Below, one piece after another: positions 11,349 to 18,667 of a stretch of DNA of 49,907 bases (position 1 is the stretch's first letter; each line of letters opens with the position of its first letter). Source of the DNA: Pseudomonadota bacterium (lineage in GTDB: Bacteria > Pseudomonadota > Alphaproteobacteria > Caulobacterales > Caulobacteraceae); contig JAEZCL010000049.1 in NCBI GenBank assembly GCA_023433585.1, forward strand, positions 1 through 49,907. The letters are read 5' to 3'. Position numbers and translations under genes: made by a program. The notes below the pieces were generated by a model. It had not been told where the DNA came from. It did not search any database and saw nothing but the letters and a program-made list of their open reading frames with translations.

Positions 11349-14189
11349 GGTTCCCGCCGTCGTCGGCGTCCCGGACAGGACGCCGCCGGCGGAGAGGGTT
11401 ACGCCCGTGGGCAGCGGGTCGCTGCCCGCCGTCAGGGCGAAGGCGTAGGGCGCCGTCCCCAGGCTGGCCGTGATTGTTTCATTATAGGGAAGCGCCACAT
11501 CGCCGCTCAGCGATATCGCCGAAAGGTTGAGAGTCGGCGGCGTCACGGTGACGGACACGAGGGCCGGCGTCGACGTGCCGCCGGGGTTGGTCGCGGTGTA
11601 GGTGAAGCTGTCCGCTCCGGAAAAACCCGCAGTCGGCGTGTAGGTGATCGACGTCCCGGTGATGTCGACCGAACCGTGTGTCGGCGGCGTGGGCGCGGAA
11701 AGGCTGACGACCGGGCCGCCGCTCAGGCTGAGCGTGATCGCGTTACTCGCCGTGTTGGCCGCCACCGTCGCCGAAACCGCACCGGTCACGGGCGGGGCGG
11801 GCGGGGTGACGGTGACGGTCACCGTCGCCGGGGCTGATGTCCCGCCGCTGTTGGTCGCCGTGTAGGCGAAGGTGTCCGTTCCGGCGAAATTGGCGCCGGG
11901 GGTGTAGGTGATCGAGGTGCCCGCAGCGACGGCGGAACCGTTGCCGGCCGCCGTCGAGACCGCCACGCTGGTGGGTGCGCCGCCGGTGATGGACAGGGTG
12001 ACGGGATTGTTCGCGCTGCCATAGGCCACGGTCGTGCTGACCGGACCGGCGACGGGCGGAATTGGGTTGACGGTGATCGTGACCGTGGCCGGGGCGGACG
12101 TGCCGCCGGCGTTGGTCGCGGTGTAGGTGAAGCTGTCAGGCCCGAAGAATCCAGGGGTGGGCGTATAGGTCATGGCGGCGCCGATGATCGTCACGCTGCC
12201 GTTGGCCGGCAGGCTGGTGGTCGCCACGCTGGCGGCGACGCCGCCGCCCAGGACGAGCGGCACGGGATTGTCCGTGCTCTCGGAATTCACGCTGAAGTCG
12301 ACGGCGCCGGCGGTCGGGGGCTGCGGATTGACCGTAATCGTCACCGTCGCCGGGGCCGATGCGCCGTCGGCGTTGGTCGCCGTATAGGTGAAGCTGTCAG
12401 GCCCGAAATAGCCGGGGTCGGGCGTGTAGGTGATCGCGGTTCCCGCCGCGACCGCCGAACCGTTCGCAGCGGCGGTTCCGATGGCCACGCTGGTCGGCGC
12501 GCCGCCGGTGAGATTCAGGGTGATCGGGTTGTTCGTGCTGCCGTAGGCCACCGTTGCGCTGACCGCGCCGGCGATCGGAGGATTGGGCGCGACGATGGTG
12601 ATGTTGTAGGGGCGGGTCGTCGCATAGGGTCCGGCGCCCGTGCTGGAATCCACAGCCTGGATGGTGAAGCTGCTGGTTCCGGTTCCCGTCGGATCGCCGG
12701 TGATCGCGCCGCTGGTCGGATCGAGGTTCAGACCGGCGGGCACCGTCCCCACCAGAACGGAATATGTGTAGGGCGCCGCGCCGCCCGTTGCGGCGACGGA
12801 CTGGTTGTAGCTGACCCCCGTGACCCCGTTCGGCAAAGTCATGGGCGAGATCGACAGGGGCGGCGGACTGACCGTGATCGTGACCGTGGCCGGCGCCGAC
12901 GCGCCGCCCGCGTTGGTGGCTGTATAGGTGAAGCTGTCGGGACCGCCATAGCCCACGTTGGGCGTGTAGGTGATCGTGGTTCCCGTGGCGACGGCCGTGC
13001 CGTTCGCAGCGGCGGTTCCGATCGCCACGCTGTCAGGCGCGCCGCCGGTGATGTTCAGGGTGATCGGATTATCGGTGCTGCCATAGGCCACCGTCGCGCT
13101 GACGGGATTGGCCACCGGCGTCACGGCGGCGATGGTGAACGTGTAATCCCGAGTCCCTGCATAGGGGCCTGTGCCGGTGCTGGAATCCGTCGCCTGGGCG
13201 GTGAAGGTGAACGAGCCGCTCTCGGTCGGCGTACCGGACAGCACTCCGGCGAGGCTGAGAGTCATGCCCGCCGGCAAGTCGCCGCCGGTGACGCTCCAAC
13301 TGTAGGGCGCCGTGCCGCCCGAGGCGGTCAGGTTCGTGGCGCTGTAGGCCGTGTTCTGGGTTCCATCCGGTGCTGAGGCGGGACTCACGGTGATCGTCGG
13401 CGACGCGATGGTGACGCTGTAGGGCTGACTGATGGTCAGATGCCCCGTTCCTCGGGTGCTATCGGTCGCCTGGATGGTGAAATTGAATGTTCCGCCCGCC
13501 GTCGGCGTCCCGCTCAGGGTTATGGAGCCGGTGCGGCTGTCGACGGTGGACTGATTGGTCAGCGACAGGCCGGGCGGCAAGCTTCCGACGGTCACAGAGA
13601 AGGTGAACGGCTCCGCGCCGCCGGAGGCGGTCAGTGTGCGGGTGTAGGGGGCGCCCACCGTCCCGCCAGGCGCGGTAGCCGTCATTGAAAGCGTCGGGGG
13701 GGCCACCGTCACATTGACCGTGGCCGTCAGCCGGTTCGCCCCCGGACACCCGGGAGCGCCGCAGAAGTACACGGTGAAGCTGTCGGGTCCGACCCAGTCT
13801 GCGGCGGGGCTGTAGGTCAGGGTGTTGTCGGCCATGTTGGTGGCGGCCGTCCAGGCGCCGCCCCCGGTGGAAGTCCCGTTGTCGGAGCCGCCGTGGATGC
13901 CGCTGTCCACATTGGGATAGCGCGGGTCGCACGCGGCGAGCACAGCCGCGTTGACGGTTTCGCTCATCACATACTGGTTGTTGGTGGAGGCGTAGGCCAC
14001 CGTGCCCCAGTTGATCGTGCAAGTCGCCTGCGCCTGAGCGGTCCGGGGCGCGGCGAGGCTGAGCATGGCGGCGACCAGGACGAAAAGCACCGCGCCCATT
14101 GGATGAAACGAGGCGCAGCCCCGCGTTAACCGCGAAAACATTGCACGCACCCCGTCCCCATTTCGCCTGGATGGAGACCTCTGCGTCAC
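11346..14189 (-). CDS. Autotransporter, N-terminal part: signal peptide and Ig/cadherin-like repeats, ends at amber codon
   Basis: The 947-residue N-terminal part begins (GTG 14189, or more compactly ATG 14141) with a positively charged stretch and the signal peptide MGAVLFVLVAAMLSLAAP, with predicted cleavage after TAQA. A Cys-containing N-domain follows, then four putative-Ig repeats and five tandem cadherin/Big_9-like repeats of the form YGSxxNPxTLxxTGGAP and GPDSFTYTATNAGGxSAPATVTITV. The last repeat breaks off at SGTPTTAGT before a TAG. Sister repeats have Phe or Tyr at that point (GTFNF, GTYNF), and the downstream frame resumes with NLEIEATVAHGATGARNY. The barrel is therefore lost unless the stop is read through. 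It is divergent from the tail-collar operon. Confidence 0.85.
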   Translation of the reverse strand: MTQRSPSRRNGDGVRAMFSRLTRGCASFHPMGAVLFVLVAAMLSLAAPRTAQAQATCTINWGTVAYASTNNQYVMSETVNAAVLAACDPRYPNVDSGIHGGSDNGTSTGGGAWTAATNMADNTLTYSPAADWVGPDSFTVYFCGAPGCPGANRLTATVNVTVAPPTLSMTATAPGGTVGAPYTRTLTASGGAEPFTFSVTVGSLPPGLSLTNQSTVDSRTGSITLSGTPTAGGTFNFTIQATDSTRGTGHLTISQPYSVTIASPTITVSPASAPDGTQNTAYSATNLTASGGTAPYSWSVTGGDLPAGMTLSLAGVLSGTPTESGSFTFTAQATDSSTGTGPYAGTRDYTFTIAAVTPVANPVSATVAYGSTDNPITLNITGGAPDSVAIGTAAANGTAVATGTTITYTPNVGYGGPDSFTYTATNAGGASAPATVTITVSPPPLSISPMTLPNGVTGVSYNQSVAATGGAAPYTYSVLVGTVPAGLNLDPTSGAITGDPTGTGTSSFTIQAVDSSTGAGPYATTRPYNITIVAPNPPIAGAVSATVAYGSTNNPITLNLTGGAPTSVAIGTAAANGSAVAAGTAITYTPDPGYFGPDSFTYTATNADGASAPATVTITVNPQPPTAGAVDFSVNSESTDNPVPLVLGGGVAASVATTSLPANGSVTIIGAAMTYTPTPGFFGPDSFTYTATNAGGTSAPATVTITVNPIPPVAGPVSTTVAYGSANNPVTLSITGGAPTSVAVSTAAGNGSAVAAGTSITYTPGANFAGTDTFAYTATNSGGTSAPATVTVTVTPPAPPVTGAVSATVAANTASNAITLSLSGGPVVSLSAPTPPTHGSVDITGTSITYTPTAGFSGADSFTYTATNPGGTSTPALVSVTVTPPTLNLSAISLSGDVALPYNETITASLGTAPYAFALTAGSDPLPTGVTLSAGGVLSGTPTTAGT

Positions 14190-14472
14190 GGACCCAGGAA
14201 GGTCACATGCGTCAAGGACGCTCCAGAACTCAGGCGAAATTCATATATCAACATTCCACCATCCCCAATCGTCTCGTTGGCCGAAACTCGTAAAAAGTGA
14301 ATTTCCCGGATTGCAACGGTCGCCGAGTTGGCGCCTATTGACGTCGTGGCGACTGGTCGAAGCGGCAGTCGCGTTTCCGGAACCGCTCACCCCCGTACAC
14401 AATCGGTTTGTCGCGTAGACGTTAGGCGCCGTCGCTCGGGCTGACCGGGCGACGCTGAACGGGAGGCGCGCG
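14190..14472. promoter_or_regulatory. Divergent intergenic region between autotransporter and tail-collar operon
   Basis: These 283 bases hold no convincing gene. The stretch 14235-14310 is AT-rich compared with its surroundings (CATATATCAACATT, ACTCGTAAAAAGTGAATTT) and is the best place for divergent promoters serving both sides. A GGGAGG Shine-Dalgarno at 14461-14466 precedes the GTG of the first tail-collar gene. No clear hairpin terminator or riboswitch was seen. Confidence 0.35.
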
Positions 14473-15009
14473 GTGTCGGACTATTTCATCGGCCAGATCA
14501 TGATGAGCGGCTTCGGTTATGCGCCGAAGTTTTTCGCCCAGTGCAACGGGCAGACCATGCCGATCGTCCAGAACCAGGCGCTTTTCACGCTTCTGGGCGT
14601 CACCTACGGCGGGAATGGAAGCACCACCTTCCAGCTCCCGAATTTGCAGGGGCGGACGCCGAACGGTCAGGGTGAGCCCCCCGGAGGCGGTGGAAACTAC
14701 GCCATAGGGCGGGTCGGCGGCGCCGAAACGGTGACGCTTTCCATGAGCCAGATGCCTGTTCACAACCATGCGTTCGCCGCGAGCAGCGCCCCGGGAGTCC
14801 TGGCCTCGCCGACGACCCCGGCGACCTATGCACAGGCAGCCACGGCCGACGGCGGCAGGGAGAACATCTATGCGCCGGGCGCTTCAGTTCCTCTTCTCGC
14901 CGCCGCCGTCAGCACCGTCGGGGCAGGCGCGCCGCACTCCAACATGCAGCCGTTCCAGGTGATCAATTTCAACATCGTGCTCAGCGGAGTCTTTCCGTCG
15001 CGGAACTGA
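14473..15009 (+). CDS. Tail-collar domain protein 1 (microcystin-dependent-protein-like)
   Basis: The 178-residue protein is built on the phage tail collar fold. Its N-terminus YFIGQIMMSGFGYAPKFFAQ is followed by CNGQTMPIVQNQALFTLLG, TYGGNGSTTFQLPNLQGR, and a C-terminal strand with MQPFQVINFNIVLSGVFPSR. Collar proteins of this size are often annotated as phage tail proteins or MdpB-like, but here no other phage gene is present. It opens a run of three paralogues, 14 bases before the next gene, preceded by a good Shine-Dalgarno GGGAGG before a GTG start. The product is likely an extracellular fibre subunit; its biological role is not established. Confidence 0.87.
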   Translation: MSDYFIGQIMMSGFGYAPKFFAQCNGQTMPIVQNQALFTLLGVTYGGNGSTTFQLPNLQGRTPNGQGEPPGGGGNYAIGRVGGAETVTLSMSQMPVHNHAFAASSAPGVLASPTTPATYAQAATADGGRENIYAPGASVPLLAAAVSTVGAGAPHSNMQPFQVINFNIVLSGVFPSRN

Positions 15010-15023
15010 GCGGAGGCGTCACA

Positions 15024-15554
15024 ATGAGCGAACCTTTCATCGGTGAAATCCGGATGTTCGGATTTCCGCGCATTCCACTGGGTTGGCAGGCCTGCGACGG
15101 CTCTCTGTTGCAGATCGCCGATAACGACGTCCTGTACGCCCTGCTCGGGACCGCCTACGGCGGCGACGGGCAGGTGACGTTCGGCGTCCCTGACCTGAGG
15201 GGCCGGCTGCCGGTTCACCAGGGGGTCGGATCGGGATTGACGCCGCGAAGTTTGGGGCAGGCGGGAGGGCAGGAAGCCATCGTCCTGAAGGGCGACCAGT
15301 TGCCCGCACACACCCATGCCTGGCTGGCTTCCACGACGACGGCGACGACGGCCGCGCCGGGGCCGGAGGTGGCCCTGGGCGCCCTGCCCAGCGATACCCA
15401 ATACGTCACGGACATCACCGGCTACGTCGCCTATCCGCTGGCGGCGACGACCGTCGCGCCTGCGGGAGGCTCACAACCCCACGACAATCTCATGCCCGCC
15501 CTGACGGTGAATTTCTGCATCGCCCTGAACGGGATCTACCCTTCCCGGCCCTGA
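15024..15554 (+). CDS. Tail-collar domain protein 2
   Basis: The 176-residue paralogue has the same collar layout: PFIGEIRMFGFPRIPLGWQ, ACDGSLLQIADNDVLYALLG, TAYGGDGQVTFGVPDLRGR, and the terminal MPALTVNFCIALNGIYPSR. GGAGG sits 10 bases before the ATG. Between the collar core and the last strand it carries a Thr/Ala-rich insertion (STTTATTAAPGPEVALG) that differs from its neighbours, so the three products probably occupy different positions in a common structure. The spacing of 14 and 24 bases to its neighbours indicates one operon. Confidence 0.87.
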   Translation: MSEPFIGEIRMFGFPRIPLGWQACDGSLLQIADNDVLYALLGTAYGGDGQVTFGVPDLRGRLPVHQGVGSGLTPRSLGQAGGQEAIVLKGDQLPAHTHAWLASTTTATTAAPGPEVALGALPSDTQYVTDITGYVAYPLAATTVAPAGGSQPHDNLMPALTVNFCIALNGIYPSRP

Positions 15555-15578
15555 TGGGGCCGAATACCGAGACGCGCC

Positions 15579-16112
15579 ATGACCGAACCCTATATCGGCG
15601 AAATTCAGCTCTTCGGCTTCAACTACGCTCCAAAGGACTGGGCGACGTGTTCCGGACAGATCATGCCGGTCCGGCAGAACACCGCGCTGTTCTCGCTGAT
15701 CGGCGCCTATTACGGCGGTGACGGCAGGACCACCTTCGGCCTGCCGAATTTCGGGACCTCGGCGGCCAATAATCAGGGGCAAGGACCGGGCCTTTCCCTC
15801 TACAACATCGGCGAGCTGAGCGGGTCGGCGCAGACCACCGTGCTGGAGGCGCAGATGCCGTCACACTTCCACACGGCCCAGATCTACATGGCGCGCGGCG
15901 CCGTGGCGCGTGTCGGCGTGCCGACACCGGGGGCGGCTCCCAGCAACCCGAGCGGGTCCCAGGCCTTTGTGGTGGAGGGCGGGCCTGACACGACGATGTC
16001 GCCGTCCACCCTCAATGTGACGGGCGGCAGCCAGCCCCATCCGAACGAACAGCCCTATCTTACCCTCAATTATTCGATCGCACTGGTCGGGACGTTCCCG
16101 AGTTTCGGCTGA
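15579..16112 (+). CDS. Tail-collar domain protein 3
   Basis: The third paralogue, 177 residues: PYIGEIQLFGFNYAPKDWAT, CSGQIMPVRQNTALFSLIG, YYGGDGRTTFGLPNFG and the terminal QPYLTLNYSIALVGTFPSFG. It keeps the conserved Cys after the first strand and the N-x-(Q/M)-P-x-L-x-hydrophobic-I C-terminal signature of the other two, but loses the usual final Ser-Arg. Only 12 bases separate its stop from the acetyltransferase GTG, so the four genes are likely co-transcribed. Function as for its neighbours: predicted secreted or surface fibre component; no secretion signal is visible. Confidence 0.86.
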   Translation: MTEPYIGEIQLFGFNYAPKDWATCSGQIMPVRQNTALFSLIGAYYGGDGRTTFGLPNFGTSAANNQGQGPGLSLYNIGELSGSAQTTVLEAQMPSHFHTAQIYMARGAVARVGVPTPGAAPSNPSGSQAFVVEGGPDTTMSPSTLNVTGGSQPHPNEQPYLTLNYSIALVGTFPSFG

Positions 16113-16124
16113 TCCGGGCGCCCG

Positions 16125-16640
16125 GTGACGGACGATGTCGACGCCCCCGCCGGCTGGCCCGCGCGCGGGCTTGTCCTTCGTCGCCGCCAGGAAGGGGACG
16201 ACGCTTTTCTACGCGAACTGTACGCCTCATTCCGCGCCGAGGAACTGGCGTCGCTGCCCTGGACGGCGGCCCGGAAGGCAGCATTTCTGGACAGCCAGTT
16301 CGATCTGCAACGGATCCATTTCGACCGTTTTCACGCCGGCGCCGATTTCCTGATCGTCGAGGAGGCGGACCGGCCCATCGGTCGCCTGTATCTCAACAAG
16401 GCGGCGGACGGCTTTCTGGTGATCGATATCGGATTCCTGCCGGATCGGCGCGGCCTGGGGTTGGGCCGGGAAATGCTGCGCCATCTGCATGTCTGCGCCG
16501 CACGGGCAGGAGCGCGTCGCGTCTGGTTGAACGTCTCTGTTTTCAACCCTGGCGCACAGCAGCTCTACGAACGGTTGGGGTTTCGCGTCATTCAGGACGA
16601 CGGCGGATCTCACCGCACTCTGGAATGGCCCGTCAGTTGA
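16125..16640 (+). CDS. GNAT-family N-acetyltransferase
   Basis: The 171-residue acetyltransferase has the acetyl-CoA-binding motif A as GFLPDRRGLGLGREMLRHL (Q/R-x-x-G-x-G/A) near residues 104-122. The preceding strand is DGFLVIDI and the C-terminal motif is NVSVFNPGAQQLYERLGFR. The substrate is unknown; its place at the end of the tail-collar operon suggests it modifies a fibre protein or a partner, but that is inference. It starts at GTG 16125. The last 8 bases overlap the oppositely oriented DUF6916 gene. Confidence 0.88.
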   Translation: MTDDVDAPAGWPARGLVLRRRQEGDDAFLRELYASFRAEELASLPWTAARKAAFLDSQFDLQRIHFDRFHAGADFLIVEEADRPIGRLYLNKAADGFLVIDIGFLPDRRGLGLGREMLRHLHVCAARAGARRVWLNVSVFNPGAQQLYERLGFRVIQDDGGSHRTLEWPVS

Positions 16641-16926
16641 AGACGGCCTGATAGACGACGCCCGAGACGTCGCGGCCCACCGGCACAAGAAAGATGTCCA
16701 CCAGCCCCATGGTGGCGTTTTTCAGCCGATAGACCTTCTGCGGCAGAACCACGGGCGAGCCGCTGCGGAACATCAGCGAAAAGGGCGAACGGAGCATGCC
16801 GGGATAGGCATGGGTCGTCAGGGGCTGCACCTCGACCAGCGTCAGCGGCATGGCGCTTTCGCCCATGCCGAGGTCAAAGGTCTCGTTCGCGCGCGCGGCG
16901 AATGTCTCATGCGACAACAGCTGCAT
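16633..16926 (-). CDS. DUF6916 family protein
   Basis: A 97-residue protein, MQLLSHETFAARANETFDLG, with the central strand PYPGMLRSPFSLMF-like segment (HAYPGMLRSPFSLMFRSGS), LPQKVYRLKNATMG, and the end DIFLVPVGRD. This pattern fits the small DUF6916 family that recurs beside tail-collar genes. It has no signal peptide and no known activity. It converges on the GNAT gene with an 8-base overlap, so it must have its own promoter in the 287-base gap before nth. Constant proximity to collar genes would suggest a capping, chaperone or assembly role, which remains speculative. Confidence 0.75.
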   Translation of the reverse strand: MQLLSHETFAARANETFDLGMGESAMPLTLVEVQPLTTHAYPGMLRSPFSLMFRSGSPVVLPQKVYRLKNATMGLVDIFLVPVGRDVSGVVYQAVFN

Positions 16927-17213
16927 ACGGACGGCTCCCGATCCGGCGGATCAACGTTCGCCCGGCTGGCCCGACAATGCAATCTTCTGACGAGTTTCAA
17001 GCGCCGTCAGATCAGGCAAACGGGGGAAGCTTTGCCCCCTACGAGGGTCCACGCCTCCCGCCAGGTGCGATCTACATCCATACAGCAGCCGGTATTTTCA
17101 GAGCCGACAACCCCAGCCCGCGAGCGTCGGTGCGAGCCGGCAGGTTTATGAATTTCGTTGCGAAAAGCCTGATTCAAATCAAGGCGCGGATATCTCAGAT
17201 TTTACGATTCGGA
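16927..17213. other. Gap upstream of DUF6916 gene
   Basis: No confident gene. It contains a near-palindrome GGGGGAAGCTTTGCCCCC at about 17030-17047 with no T-tract and several AT-rich stretches (17145-17215). As the upstream region of the minus-strand DUF6916 gene it should hold its promoter. A plus-strand frame starting MQSSDEFQAPSDQ crosses it but continues antisense into nth and is not supported. Confidence 0.35.
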
Positions 17214-17879
17214 TCAGCGACCCGTCATCAGATCCGGGCGCGCCGGGCACAGGTCGGAGATGACGCAGGCTTCGCATTTGGGCCGCCGGGCGACGCAGGT
17301 GTAACGGCCGTGCAGGATCAGCCAGTGGTGCGCCTTGGGCAGCCATTTTTCCGGCACGACCTGATGCAGCTGCGCCTCCACCTTGTCCGGCGTCGCGGCG
17401 TTGGCCAGGCCCAGGCGGTGCGAGACGCGGAACACGTGGGTGTCCACCGCGATGGCGGGCTCGATCCCCAGTTCGTTCAGCACCACGCTGGCCGTCTTTC
17501 GCCCCACGCCGGGCAGGGCCTGAAGATCCGCGCGGTTCAGCGGCACCTCGCCGCCATGCCGTTCGATCAGCATCTGCGACATGGCGATCAGGTTCTTCGC
17601 CTTGTTCCGGTAAAGCCCGATGGAGGCGATGTAGGGCGTCACGCCCTCGATCCCCAGGGCAGCCATCTTTTCCGGCGTGTCGGCCACTGGAAACAGCTTC
17701 GCCGTCGCCTTGTTGACCCCCACATCCGTCGCCTGGGCCGACAGCGCCACCGCCGACACCAGGGTGAAGGGATTGGTGAAATTCAGCTCGGTCTTCGGCT
17801 CGGGCATGACCCGCGCCAGCCGCGCGAAGATCTCCTCCACTCGCTCGGGGTCGGGGGGGAAGCGTGAGACGACGATCAT
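17214..17879 (-). CDS. nth: Endonuclease III
   Basis: Base-excision DNA glycosylase/AP lyase for oxidised pyrimidines. The 221-residue protein shows the helix-hairpin-helix LPGVGRKTASVVLN with the catalytic Lys, and the downstream AVDTHVFRVSHRL with the catalytic Asp. The C-terminal 4Fe-4S loop has spacing C-x6-C-x2-C-x5-C (CVARRPKCEACVISDLC). Length and order match the family. The gene is monocistronic, and divergent from the exported protein downstream of 17940. Confidence 0.96.
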   Translation of the reverse strand: MIVVSRFPPDPERVEEIFARLARVMPEPKTELNFTNPFTLVSAVALSAQATDVGVNKATAKLFPVADTPEKMAALGIEGVTPYIASIGLYRNKAKNLIAMSQMLIERHGGEVPLNRADLQALPGVGRKTASVVLNELGIEPAIAVDTHVFRVSHRLGLANAATPDKVEAQLHQVVPEKWLPKAHHWLILHGRYTCVARRPKCEACVISDLCPARPDLMTGR

Positions 17880-17947
17880 GGGCCTTCATCCCGCGTGACA
17901 AGGATTTGAACAAGCGTCTTAATGGACGAACAGAGGGAGAGATGTTC

Positions 17948-18667
17948 ATGAAGTCCGCCATTGCCTTGATCGCCGCCGCTGTCCTGCTGGTCCCGCTCAC
18001 GGCTACAGGCCAGGACTATGGCGAGGTCGATGAAATCGTCGTCACCGGCTCGCGGCTCGCCGGCTGGGGGCCCGAAGAGGTGCCCCAGGTGCGGCTGGCC
18101 CGGCGGGCGGACAATTTGGTCATTCAGGTTCAGGTGATCTGCGACACGCGCGATTCGGCGCAACGACGAGCCGAGCTGCTCGAGACGTTGAGAAACGTGG
18201 CGCGAGCGGCGGCCGGGCGGGACGATATTGATCTCAGCACCGGATCGGACATCTTGTCGGATTTCGATGAAACGATGGCGGCTGGGCTTACCATCGGGGT
18301 CGATCGCACGCGCGCCGACACCAGTGTGGTCACTCTGACGATCAAGACACCCGTCCGCGCCGACGATACGCTGGACACCGCCACGGCGCGGATAGAACGC
18401 TTTGTCGCCCAGGCCCCCAAGACCGGCCGCACCGAAATCCTCATGACGGGGGATTGGGAACTCACCCTCGTCGGCCCCGACAGGTATCGTGGAGAAATCC
18501 TAACCGCCATCGCGGCCGACGCCCGGCGGACCGCCGATGCGTTCGGAGACCGCTATGCGGTGCAGGTCGAAGGCCTTGCGCACCGCGTGACCTGGACCCA
18601 ATCCGGGCCGCTGGATTTGTCGCTTTTCATTCCCTACCAGTTGACGGTCACTCCGGCCGGTTCCTGA
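17948..18667 (+). CDS. Exported protein of unknown function (possible SIMPL-like fold)
   Basis: The 239-residue product has a clean signal peptide, MKSAIALIAAAVLLVPLTATG, then YGEVDEIVVTGSRL, a motif also seen at the mature N-terminus of many caulobacterial secreted proteins. The remaining ~200 residues alternate strands with helix-rich, Ala/Arg-rich segments (ILTAIAADARRTADAFGDRY, then QVEGLAHRVTW), reminiscent of SIMPL/DUF541 periplasmic domains; this is only a resemblance. Start ATG 17948 was chosen because GAGGGAGAG sits 6 bases ahead; ATG 17942 is nearly on top of it. The 3' end overlaps the convergent acs gene by 20 bases. Confidence 0.7.
   Translation: MKSAIALIAAAVLLVPLTATGQDYGEVDEIVVTGSRLAGWGPEEVPQVRLARRADNLVIQVQVICDTRDSAQRRAELLETLRNVARAAAGRDDIDLSTGSDILSDFDETMAAGLTIGVDRTRADTSVVTLTIKTPVRADDTLDTATARIERFVAQAPKTGRTEILMTGDWELTLVGPDRYRGEILTAIAADARRTADAFGDRYAVQVEGLAHRVTWTQSGPLDLSLFIPYQLTVTPAGS

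Noticed and set aside
14473..16112. Prophage remnant
   Set aside because: Collar-domain genes alone, with no capsid, terminase, baseplate, lysis or integrase genes, do not make a prophage; the cluster is described as a surface-structure operon instead.
17030..17047. Terminator at the GGGGG...CCCCC hairpin
   Set aside because: No T-tract follows on either strand and it does not lie at a gene's 3' end on the relevant strand.
16902..17867. Long plus-strand frame starting near the DUF6916 gene (MQSSDEFQAPSDQ...)
   Set aside because: Most of it is antisense to nth and is arginine/histidine rich as GC-rich shadow frames are; no family pattern or ribosome site supports it.
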